Of a stretch of DNA of 50,427 bases, positions 9,001-14,525 are shown in pieces. How positions within the stretch are numbered: position 1 is the stretch's first letter; each line of letters starts with the position of its first letter. This DNA comes from a bacterium. Lineage in GTDB: Bacteria > Patescibacteria > ABY1 > JAGPKW01. A program made the translations under genes and the position numbers. The notes beneath the pieces were generated by a model that saw only the letters and a program-made list of their open reading frames with translations, did not search any database and was not told the DNA's origin. The DNA lies in contig JAJXYN010000004.1 of NCBI GenBank assembly GCA_021780535.1, positions 1 through 50,427 on the forward strand. Direction: 5' to 3'.

Positions 9001-10869
9001 TTTATTACAAATGGATCTTCTGCTGTAACTTGTGGATTTAATTGTGTTGGCGGTTATTACTATAATGGTACTAATAGAACTTGTACTATTTGTGGTGCTA
9101 ATACTTGGGCACCTAGCGCTAATCAATATACTTCTTGTGCTGCTTGTGCCACTGAAACTTGGTCTTCTGCTGGAGCATCTTCTTGTACAGCTTGTGGTTA
9201 TTCTGGATGGAGTAATACTACATGTAATACTGGAAATACTTGGAATGCAACAAGGATTATAACATCTGGCAATACTACTCAATGTACAGCTCTTTCTACT
9301 ACAAACAATGGAGCTTGCTCATATTGTACTGGTACTCAAAGCCAAAGTCAGGCTTGTTCTATAGCTAATGGTACTGGAACGCAAAGTCAGAGTAGGACTT
9401 GTACAAATAATAACTATGATTCTTGGGGATCTTGGGGAACTTGTACTGTGGTAAGTTGTAATGATAATTATTACAAATCAAGTGCTACGGTTTGTTCTGC
9501 TTGTGCTGCTGAAACATGGTCTTCTGCTGGAGCATCTTCTTGTACGGCTTGCGGTTATTCTGGATGGAGTAATACTACATGTAATACTGGTAATACTTGG
9601 AATGCAACAAGAACTATAACATCTGGTAATACTACTCAATGTAAAACTATTTCTACTATAAATAACGGAGCTTGCTCGTATTGTACTGGTACTCAAAATC
9701 AAAGTCAGGCTTGTTCTATAGCTAATGGTACTGGAACGCAAAGTCAGAGTAGAACTTGTACAAATAATAACTATGATGCTTGGAGTGCTTGGAGTGGTTG
9801 TACTTTAACAAGTTGTAATACTGATTATGTTGCTTCTGGAAATTCTTGCGTACTTAGAACTTGTACTTTCCCGGATGATTATAACGCTGATCACCAAGCT
9901 TGCATAAGTAATAATTTCTATGATGTTTATTATGTGAAGAAAACTACTTCTAATTGTACTGTACCTTATAAATATGATTATAATCCATATAATAGTACTT
10001 ATGGTGCTAATGATATTTTATGGTGTAATAGTGGTAATCTTCCAGCTGGTATAGATTGTGCTTTAGTTGGTGATATAGCTGGTCATGCTTGCTCATATTG
10101 TACTGGTACTCAAAGTCAAAGTCAGGCTTGTACTATAACTAATGGTACTGGTACTCAAAGTCAGAGTAGAACTTGTACTAATAATAACTATGATGCTTGG
10201 AGTGCTTGGAGTACTTGTAGTGTTACAAGTTGTAATTCTGGATATTATGGTTCTGGAACATCTACTTGTAATGCTTGTGGATATAGTGGATGGAGTAATA
10301 TTGATTGTCAAAGTAATTCTACTTGGTATGCTACTAGAACGATAACTGCTGGTAATCCTACGGAATGTAATGCATCTTTAACTAATAGTAATAATGGCTC
10401 TTGTTGGTATTGTGGTAGTGGTTCAGCATCTTATACAACTCCTAATTCTGGAGATTGTAATAGTAGAGGAACTGCTACTTATTCTATGAATTGTAATACA
10501 TCTAATCATACATGGCCTGGTTGGGGATTTTCTTCTTGTTCTTGTAATGCTGATTATTATGGATCTCGTTGTGAAGCGACTTGTGCTTATAATAATTTAT
10601 GGACTCAGTATCAAGTAGATTGCCAAACTAATAATTTGTTTTATAGGTGGTATTATATGGACGCCTCTTCTGGAAGTAATTGTTCGAGACACTATGCCTC
10701 TGGTTATAGTGATGGTTGTACTTATTGTGCTTCACCAGGTGCTGATAATGGTAGTTGTGCTTATAGTTGTAATCCACATAATTGCAATTGTAATTGGAGT
10801 GGTGCATATTGTAGTACTTGTTATGATACTTGTTATTATACTTGTGATACTGCTCATTATTGTAGATAA
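1..10869 (+). CDS. Giant modular cysteine-rich surface/secreted protein (5' end outside window)
   Basis: The frame is open from base 1, so at least 3622 residues are present and the N-terminus lies upstream; the TTG at 79 is not needed as a start. Residues below count from base 1. About 1-25 look like the last strands of a cadherin/Ig-like domain. About 52-2430 carry some 24 'GGYCGDG..Q...EECDP' Cys repeats (DUF4215/Myxococcus-type). Lectin-like segments lie at 78-216 and 826-954, an ILEI/FAM3-like domain at about 1983-2127, and a LamG/concanavalin-type domain at about 2436-2636, ending in 'FNGMLDDVRVYNRQLT'. From 2637 onward come Cys-rich TNFR/GCC2-like units, thrombospondin-like WSxW repeats and a final EGF-like patch. 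No C-terminal membrane anchor or sorting motif is visible. Asn, Ser, Thr and Cys are very abundant, which fits an exported, disulfide-rich protein. A role in host or cell adhesion through glycan binding is inference. Confidence 0.9.
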   Translation, partial: GNLLFGQNFVGSYSINVIVTDDYNLGLQSTTNPHNSSASYDIGFDIGPGCGDRIVQKNLGETCELKPNESVKNIYMDWGTYTNSVINTDFKQPDGSGDCVAYKFIENSFDWKGKLDDIPCLENHYGLCERRSSFGCDGWIAGPNDNCYLITKSSGDYDTEKSECESYNAELVVVDDANEEKSINANSLIAAKGVLWTGYRKENGYFYSVRGGRWSDASSLNNYDIYRDNIYGSGTGVSAASAYACGLPWENDACRQVKGYCGDGVYSSLFEECDKTDKTSYGKGYDINNQYGCGIGDGVNDNNPNNNTCRQQEGWCGDSSFNPTYEHCDPTVRITASESSSATFGITNGAHQYSCQPKTKNNEMTYLDYSDFEANKNVPADVMCRKSFGGYCGDGQIQMFYSIDSNGNYYISSDDVGSQDGTNQKWKGIVFDVNSKKYKYNNADMTSDQLNNIIEECDPTNYPCDPNSKEGSCRFPKNSSEIAQYGGCGQVSTSLAKSPVVLSCFVYKDLSNNIIDCAGSCTFNSTTKVCDKKNNDNNVCTIYYQKKNGGYGMVNYTGECGCKKIYGGYCGDSIVQDQFNEECDSNQVDSAGFSVYDSGKLTKGNLTTISQYSDVNKQYLCGQTVAYSENIADLNKRDASGAVVSNAFTANYANVNNNEMACNILGGYCGDGVIQSDYVTLKSQSDQSWLYANQGTLEECDPKGVSVVAKYSSPNNTYTCGSVNTARACRDLSYNEQDSNNKYGGYCGDSFVQYNLTDPGVPNNPANYSIFRNTTGGNPEQCDPVGHNTLPNQSNLNNQYSCGLTPNDNACTNIGGYCGDGVVNAYRNFSTNEPSGNGDCVTLKTGIGWNGKWDDVPCTDPYEYVCEQENPSKNVCPSGFVRFDNGNYNCYSISSISSNFSSINCPIGSHLAVINSQEENDFIASLADSNSILYIGLNDIDREGEFVWSGNTGFAEECDPNSTDYKSGATSKILVGVAPASNVNKQYLCGSTGVWTTVPNDTHKYDVNGNYISSFAFDNKNQGNNSCMTFGGYCGDGVIQYDFSTTKNQSDQIFFYGNPNGSLEQCDPNGHSVMTRNSSVSNQYGCGSSGAADACQNKDGYCGDGVKQINEECDFASKAGNDYSGTNLIANGKSSVTQNSSYTQQYRCGKPQKFVTLPGIKTKYASSGSIIGTFTDADLSSENNTSSCVTFGGYCGDGVIQITADSEKTQSDQSWFYSNHGTLEECDPKGHSVIAQYSSASNSYTCGSVNTSDACTNLDYTQKDSNNNYGGYCGDGYVQYSLTSPALANSNSSNNATFQSTVGGNPEECDPFNHSVSAFYSSPNNTYLCGAINTASACQDLLYADNNSSGYCGDGKIQYDLTKPAASQGDAAEKGVINITNNSPEQCDPVGHSVLAKDSSANNTYYCGSVVDEQTNGKPYSCRDIGYATTDAVTKQGGYCGDGFTQNGTNGTQNKEECDPSSVDYLNGILISGRTTSSASKQYLCSSTGVWSSNPADTTKYKADGTSDPTFVYNNVNNSDNSCRTFGGYCGDGVVQVSFSVKKNQTTDQPWFYSNLGTLEQCDPKGHSVVTQYSSASNSYTCGSVGTANSCSNLDYTQKDSNNNYGGYCGDGYVQYSLTATPLQNIAANYPIFQTTANGDPEQCDPLNHSTSAAYSSPSNTYACGSSGTVNACKDLTAVQQDSSLKYGGYCGDGVIQYDLTKPAANQGDINETSPIVVTANSPEQCDPGTGNSHIVLAKNSSPDNTYYCGSVTDGAAYACRDVLYATTNNITKQGGYCGDGIIQDGTNGTQNKEQCDYASYVPPTPQTSSITKTYVCGDKVTVYPNDPNHDLACKLVDASHGGGYCGDGSVQFCKGSDGIIKTNHTDCWDSNNIALNGVTPLEQCDPVNYNVTPAVSSKINRYICGLQTAGDACMDKGGYCGDGTINMSLNIDGLNRRISTNDYVATNYNYDTSATLEKCDPAYTPTITETNNVFANGVKLPNIYIHSAGLEDSSGVTDHSLIINGVAKNVVGRSWAVHVFDANWNYIESQDYDVYVSQLGSCASADPTSCANAMNTYLNSLGTDKYVIFSTYDEPRGNIGIIWNTLKNFGANEDTLSHLITDFRGAYLMVGKKGIGADNNFFESYTPHYGTGVTFTTKDLNDNFLAINNTSQSGTTISDAIHYNCKNDCTFTNTATDFCGDGITQSANGEQCDPKNYVVPTNTASSSSNQYGCSLLCKDTSGYCGDGIVETAYGEECDPLNYVVPNAKQSGTNSTYNCGSVGTAKACKRLYYSDLDVPTAKYGGYCGDSKVQYNLASASGSQTDSTWKTAVTIDLTHPEQCDYNGYIIPLPSQSTVNYQYSCTDASTPIPCSKTGGYCGDSIIQSAYEECDYANYVQPTPAQSSVSRMYSCGNTTKGTYACFMLDKNNGGGYCGDNVLQNSFGEICENTSTNSSLSAWLNFEGDNNDSSLNGKNGVYTGTGSMEYLQGKNGQSANLNGDDTVTINNVNVNTNAGAKNTVSFWMYWGGGNGMMPISFGNSYDLYLVNNFFGFNTGLGDDFGIDFSPSTYANKWVHVVATVYNGVPDATNNELYINGVKQVISQKLGVSNSYRMISNSIIIGGWINDGGYRFNGMLDDVRVYNRQLTQTEINSIYNASGFSNYLYNVNDGGTIRNDLSNTTCTASCGTTGDGWTCDTGYYWNIVNYGVGTFNVCRAVPSNSVRIAGLHGGNDYRCNDGFEKDGSGGCKTCDPGYYSNGGGSCLACTAIANSNWTTKGTLANNCGFNCNASYQYDGIARTCTSCATGTWTANANQSATCSACTAITNANAFTTNGTSANTCGFNCNGAYYYNGINRTCTSCATGTWTANANQSNSCSSCTNKAGNEIYTSNATSATGCAVNGCAVGQYPLTNTSCTSCTAIANANAFTTNGTSANTCGFNCNASYQYDGIARTCTSCATGTWTANANQSTTCSACTNKATTQIYTSNATSITGCTVSDCPIGQYPSSNVTCSVCTAISGANMFITNGSSAVTCGFNCVGGYYYNGTNRTCTICGANTWAPSANQYTSCAACATETWSSAGASSCTACGYSGWSNTTCNTGNTWNATRIITSGNTTQCTALSTTNNGACSYCTGTQSQSQACSIANGTGTQSQSRTCTNNNYDSWGSWGTCTVVSCNDNYYKSSATVCSACAAETWSSAGASSCTACGYSGWSNTTCNTGNTWNATRTITSGNTTQCKTISTINNGACSYCTGTQNQSQACSIANGTGTQSQSRTCTNNNYDAWSAWSGCTLTSCNTDYVASGNSCVLRTCTFPDDYNADHQACISNNFYDVYYVKKTTSNCTVPYKYDYNPYNSTYGANDILWCNSGNLPAGIDCALVGDIAGHACSYCTGTQSQSQACTITNGTGTQSQSRTCTNNNYDAWSAWSTCSVTSCNSGYYGSGTSTCNACGYSGWSNIDCQSNSTWYATRTITAGNPTECNASLTNSNNGSCWYCGSGSASYTTPNSGDCNSRGTATYSMNCNTSNHTWPGWGFSSCSCNADYYGSRCEATCAYNNLWTQYQVDCQTNNLFYRWYYMDASSGSNCSRHYASGYSDGCTYCASPGADNGSCAYSCNPHNCNCNWSGAYCSTCYDTCYYTCDTAHYCR
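3574..5391 (+). repeat. Tandem supra-repeat inside the giant gene (two blocks of four Cys repeats)
   Basis: Block A (3574-4380) and block B (4579-5391) each encode four consecutive CGDG repeats with matching signatures in the same order: 'VIQ/VVQ..DQ.WFYSN.GTLE', 'GYVQYSLT', 'IQYDLTKPAA.QGD' and 'NGTNGTQNKE'. The period is about 1005 bp. This shows growth of the gene by duplication of a multi-repeat block rather than of single repeats. Confidence 0.8.
9145..10235 (+). repeat. Near-identical 357-bp repeats in the Cys-rich tail
   Basis: Units begin at about 9145 and 9502 (offset 357 bp) and encode 'ETWSSAGASSCTACGYSGW', 'NTWNATR.ITSGNTTQC', 'GTQSQSQACSIANG' and 'YD.W..W..C'. A third partial unit lies at about 10090-10235. 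DNA identity between the first two is high, so the duplication is recent or maintained by gene conversion. Confidence 0.8.
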
Positions 10870-10873
10870 ATAT

Positions 10874-10906
10874 AAAAAGAACATGTTTCTAACATGTTCT
10901 TTTTTT
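10874..10906 (+). terminator. Intrinsic terminator of the giant gene
   Basis: A perfect 12-bp stem (10874-10885 with 10893-10904) around a 7-nt loop is followed by a T run. It starts 5 nt after the TAA of the giant gene. Confidence 0.85.
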
Positions 10907-10921
10907 GTTATACTTGTTTTT

Positions 10922-11902
10922 ATGAGAAGTTTTTTATTGAATATTTATAATAAAATAGAAAACAATAAATTTAAAATTTTATTTTTAACTTTATTTTTTG
11001 TTTTTATTGTTTTTATGAGAAGTTTTTTAGAAATAATTTTATCATCTTGGTATTATAATGATTTTTTTACTTTGAAAAATATATTTAATAGAGTTGGATT
11101 TTTGTTATTGCATTGGTTGTTTTGGTATTTTTCAGCTTTTTTGATAGTTTTTATTATATTTAAATATTTTTTAAAAGCAGAAATGGATAAAATTGTTTAT
11201 TTATCGATATCTTCTTTGATTATATTATTGCCGATGGCTTATGCTGTAATTTTGAACAATAAAATAGATTTATCTTATTTGGACTTCTCTAATGTAAACA
11301 ATTCTATCAAAAATATTTTAACTCTTTTTTATTTTGATAGTAAAAACTATGTTTTTTTCCCTGAGATGGTTTTTATTTTACTTGGAGGTTTTGTTTTTTC
11401 ATTTTTATATTCTAAAAAAATTATAAAATCTATTATAAATACTCTAATTTCGTATCTTTCTATAGGTTTGTTTATTGGTTTTGTTTATATTTGTTCAGCT
11501 TCTTTTTGTTTGATAAACACATATTCAAATATTCTTGATTCATATTTTGTTTTTTATTGGATATGTTTCTCATTTGTTTTACTTTTTGTTTTACTTTTTA
11601 AGGAAATAATATTATTTTTTAAAAATAATAAATTTTTAAATAAAACAAATTTAATAATATATTTTTTATCTACTTTTTTTGTTTTAATGTCAGTTATTTT
11701 TAAAAGTATTTATTTGATTGATTGGTTTTTAGTTTGTTTTTCTTATTCTATTTTATATTTTATTTTTATCTTTATTATAAAATATATAAAAAATAGTCAA
11801 TATTTTAGATTGATTACATTTTTTATTGTTTATGGTATTTTTATATTTTTATCTTTAGTATTATTTTATTTACGTTTTTATATCTTTAATAATATTTTTT
11901 AG
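10922..11902 (+). CDS. Polytopic membrane protein of unknown function
   Basis: The protein has 326 residues and is almost entirely hydrophobic, with roughly eight predicted membrane segments, Phe/Ile/Leu-rich runs and short Lys/Asn loops. I chose ATG 10922 because earlier in-frame starts (for example 10883) lie inside the terminator of the preceding gene. An internal ATG at 11015 opens an almost identical 'MRSFL' sequence and could also be the true start. The 3' end overlaps the stop of the convergent cyclase-like gene by 4 bp. The neighbours (cyclase-fold protein, UbiA) suggest a lipid or envelope role, but no family was recognised. The reading frame continues upstream inside the giant gene, which I regard as coincidental. 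Confidence 0.6.
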   Translation: MRSFLLNIYNKIENNKFKILFLTLFFVFIVFMRSFLEIILSSWYYNDFFTLKNIFNRVGFLLLHWLFWYFSAFLIVFIIFKYFLKAEMDKIVYLSISSLIILLPMAYAVILNNKIDLSYLDFSNVNNSIKNILTLFYFDSKNYVFFPEMVFILLGGFVFSFLYSKKIIKSIINTLISYLSIGLFIGFVYICSASFCLINTYSNILDSYFVFYWICFSFVLLFVLLFKEIILFFKNNKFLNKTNLIIYFLSTFFVLMSVIFKSIYLIDWFLVCFSYSILYFIFIFIIKYIKNSQYFRLITFFIVYGIFIFLSLVLFYLRFYIFNNIF

Positions 11903-12960
11903 TTATTTTTTAATGCTATTAAGTTTATAGAAGTAGTTATTATTGAATTTGTATAGGTTTCCCAAGAATCTTCTTTTGATAATCTAAATTTCCAAAATAC
12001 TTCATTTGAATCCCAAGACCCATCTTTATTTTGATTTTCTAATATTATTTTACTAGCCTTCTCATTATCTACCCCACATGTTTTTAGTGATGCTAGTGCT
12101 AATGCTGTTTCGTAATTATTTCCAAAACCATTACCCCATGATCCATTTATATTTTGTGATTTTTGTATGAAATTTATAGCTTTATTTTTTATTTCATCAA
12201 GCCCTACATCTTTATACTCACATAAAAACTTTAAAAACATATATGTAGAATAGTATTTTGAAGGGTAGAAATAGCTTTTAAATGATCCATCTTCGTTTTG
12301 GCTATTTTTTATTAAATTTTTATTAATTTCAAAATTATTTCTTTGTTTTGTTTCTAGTAATAGATTGTATATATTTGCATTTACTTCTGAGTGAGATTTA
12401 TAATTTTCTTTTGAATCTTGCATCAATTGGTTTTCTCTAAAAGATGAAAAATCTTTTGTATCTTTATTATAGAAAAATTCTATATCATTTAATTTATAAT
12501 CTATTTTTAACTTTTCTAATGTTCTCATAGCAAAAGCTGTATCATCTGAATCGTTCCATTCTTTAATTTTTTCTTTAGTTTCGTAGCCCCACAAAGATTC
12601 TCCCGGAGTGTTTATATTTCTTAATAGTGTATTTATTTCATTTTTATCTAATCTTTCTCCTATTGCTTGTGATATGAAAAATCCGTAAATAATGGACCCC
12701 GTGTATGGATTCATACAGTTTGGACATTTTTTTACATCTCCTTTTGCTATGCTTTTCATAGAAAATGGTTGTTTAGAATCTATTTTATTCTTTAAGTATC
12801 TTGTACCTTTTTCTATAGCTTCTTTATTGCTTGTGTTATTATTCATTGATTTTTTTGTATTTTTTGATCCTTGATTTTGTGTTGATAAAAAAAATAAAAA
12901 TAAAATAGATGCTATTATCATGATGGTTATTACTAATATAATATTTATTTTTTTTGTCAT
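11899..12960 (-). CDS. Membrane-anchored terpene cyclase-fold protein with DSDD motif
   Basis: The protein has 353 residues. An N-terminal membrane anchor (about 5-26) is followed by a Ser/Asn/Lys-rich linker, then an alpha-helical barrel with several QW-like repeats: 'NEDGSF', 'QNINGSWGNGFG' and 'NQNKDGSWDS'. This is the prenyltransferase/squalene-oxidase repeat fold. 'WNDSDDTAFAMRTL' (about residue 138-151) matches the DxDD general-acid motif of class II terpene cyclases. A 'CPNC' pair lies near residue 79-82. The protein is about half the size of a squalene-hopene cyclase and its anchor implies an extracytoplasmic location. It may therefore be a binding or protease-inhibitor-like alpha/alpha barrel rather than an enzyme. 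It is divergent from the UbiA gene, with a 64-bp gap. Confidence 0.7.
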   Translation of the reverse strand: MTKKINIILVITIMIIASILFLFFLSTQNQGSKNTKKSMNNNTSNKEAIEKGTRYLKNKIDSKQPFSMKSIAKGDVKKCPNCMNPYTGSIIYGFFISQAIGERLDKNEINTLLRNINTPGESLWGYETKEKIKEWNDSDDTAFAMRTLEKLKIDYKLNDIEFFYNKDTKDFSSFRENQLMQDSKENYKSHSEVNANIYNLLLETKQRNNFEINKNLIKNSQNEDGSFKSYFYPSKYYSTYMFLKFLCEYKDVGLDEIKNKAINFIQKSQNINGSWGNGFGNNYETALALASLKTCGVDNEKASKIILENQNKDGSWDSNEVFWKFRLSKEDSWETYTNSIITTSINLIALKNN

Positions 12961-12976
12961 TTATTTTTTTATTTTA

Positions 12977-12985
12977 TGTTACAAT
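12977..12985 (+). promoter_or_regulatory. Extended -10 promoter for the UbiA gene
   Basis: TGT followed by TACAAT (12980-12985) lies 39 nt before the ATG at 13025. No clear -35 is seen; the TGn extension would compensate. Confidence 0.45.
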
Positions 12986-13024
12986 GTTATTAATTATACA
13001 ATAAAAATTCATAATTAAGAATTC

Positions 13025-13888
13025 ATGTTTTTTAAAAAAATATTAGGATTTATAAATTTATACAGACTAGATATTGCTTTTATAACAGTTCTTTTATATT
13101 TGTTCGGATCTTTTTTTGTTATTGGGTTTAAATCTTTCAATGTAATTAATTTTTTGATGTCATTTTTGATTTCTTTTGTTTCTGTTAATTTTATATATTC
13201 TTTAAATTCTTGGTTTGATGCTGATATTGATAAAATAAATAAACCTACTAGACCAATTCCTGCTGGAATTATTACTAAAAAAGAAGCATATATTTATTCA
13301 ATTTGTTTATTACTAGTATCTATTGTTTATCCTATATTTTTTATTAATATTTCTAATTTTATATTATTAGTTTATATTTTTCCGATTATTGGTATTTTAT
13401 ATTCAAATAAAATTTTTAGCTTTAAAAAAAATAAATATTTGGCTTTGTTTGCTATTACTTTTTCTCTTGTTATGGTTTTTGCCATTAGTTTTTTAATTAA
13501 TGGTGGAATTATTAATAATAATTTTATTTTAACGACTATTTCTTTTTGGTTTTTAACTATTGCCATCGTTATTTTTAAAGATTTATCTGATATAGAAGGG
13601 GATAAAAAATACGGATCTGAAAATTGGTTTGTTGTATTATCTAAAAATAAAGTTTTGGCTATTTCGTTTATTTTTATATTATTATCTTTTATATTTTCTT
13701 TTTTTATGGATAATATTTTTATTAAAATTATTACTATTATACAATTATCTTCTATTTTATTTCTACTTTTTATATTTTCCATTTTTAAAATTAATTTTGA
13801 TAAATTTTATAATTCTCTTCTTAAGTTTCTTATTATTAATGGATTTATTTATATTATTATTTATTCCTGTGTTAAATTATTTTTATAA
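13025..13888 (+). CDS. UbiA-family prenyltransferase
   Basis: The protein has 287 residues and about eight or nine membrane helices. The first Asp-rich motif is 'NSWFDADIDKINKPTRPIPAG' without its last letter, i.e. N-x3-D-x3-D at about residue 62-70. The second is 'KDLSDIEGDKKYG' at about 188-200. Both bind the Mg-prenyl diphosphate in this family. The acceptor cannot be read from sequence; CPR genomes usually lack quinone pathways, so a lipid-carrier, sugar-lipid or terpenoid acceptor is possible. The gene is divergent from the DSDD cyclase-fold gene and is followed 47 bp later by a lipoprotein gene. Confidence 0.88.
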   Translation: MFFKKILGFINLYRLDIAFITVLLYLFGSFFVIGFKSFNVINFLMSFLISFVSVNFIYSLNSWFDADIDKINKPTRPIPAGIITKKEAYIYSICLLLVSIVYPIFFINISNFILLVYIFPIIGILYSNKIFSFKKNKYLALFAITFSLVMVFAISFLINGGIINNNFILTTISFWFLTIAIVIFKDLSDIEGDKKYGSENWFVVLSKNKVLAISFIFILLSFIFSFFMDNIFIKIITIIQLSSILFLLFIFSIFKINFDKFYNSLLKFLIINGFIYIIIYSCVKLFL

Positions 13889-13935
13889 GTGATAAAATAT
13901 ATGTAATGCAATAATTAGTTAATGATTTAATAATT

Positions 13936-14427
13936 ATGAAAAAAATTATCTTTATATTATCTTTGTTTTTATTATCTTTGTTTTTATCTGGGTGTGTTTC
14001 TGTAGATAACGTAAAAAAAAGTAATTCCAATAGTAAAATTAATACAAAAGTAGAGAATAATGAATTGCCAATAAAGGATCCTGTCATTATAGAAAAATGT
14101 CTTACATCTGATTGCTTTTTAGATAAGTTTGAAAAATGCTCTCCTGTCCAATATTTTTGGCATGAAAATAAAACAAAAAAAATAAGTTTTTTAGTTGTTT
14201 TTGGTGAAGTTAATGGAAAATGTAATGTAATGCTTAATAAAGATGACTTGACTAATAATTTACAGTGTTTTCTTTCATCTGATTATTTAACTAAAAAAAC
14301 TTTTGATCAATTAGTTAATAAGGATTTTTCTAAAAAATCTGAAATAGATACTATATGTTCTGTTGTTAATGTTATTGAAAATAATAAGGGTAATGATGCT
14401 AAAGTAGATTTTAAAAAAATAAAATAG
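13936..14427 (+). CDS. Small lipoprotein of unknown function
   Basis: The protein has 163 residues. The signal peptide ends in a lipobox 'LSGC', so the mature protein would be lipid-anchored at Cys20. The mature part is hydrophilic, with three further pairs of Cys residues (for example 'CLTSDCF' and 'KCSP'), which could form disulfides outside the membrane. No family was recognised. A TGATAAAAT-like element about 45 nt upstream may be its promoter. The TAG stop lies inside the following terminator stem. Confidence 0.75.
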   Translation: MKKIIFILSLFLLSLFLSGCVSVDNVKKSNSNSKINTKVENNELPIKDPVIIEKCLTSDCFLDKFEKCSPVQYFWHENKTKKISFLVVFGEVNGKCNVMLNKDDLTNNLQCFLSSDYLTKKTFDQLVNKDFSKKSEIDTICSVVNVIENNKGNDAKVDFKKIK

Positions 14428-14449
14428 GTTAAATCCTATTTTTATTTTT
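14421..14449 (+). terminator. Terminator of the lipoprotein gene
   Basis: An 8-bp stem (14421-14428 with 14435-14442) with a 6-nt loop is followed by a T-rich run. It overlaps the stop codon of the gene. Confidence 0.65.
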
Positions 14450-14485
14450 GTTGATAATATTCTATTAAAATATTTATTATTGTTG

Positions 14486-14491
14486 TATAAT
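14486..14491 (+). promoter_or_regulatory. Candidate -10 element for ftsK
   Basis: A perfect TATAAT lies 34 nt before the ATG of ftsK, directly downstream of the lipoprotein terminator. Confidence 0.4.
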
Positions 14492-14525
14492 GTGATTACT
14501 AGAAGCTAAGTAATTATTATTTAAT

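Noticed and set aside
10694..10921. Upstream extension of the membrane protein into the giant gene
   Set aside because: The extension is an alternative-frame reading of the Cys-rich tail and would cross the terminator.
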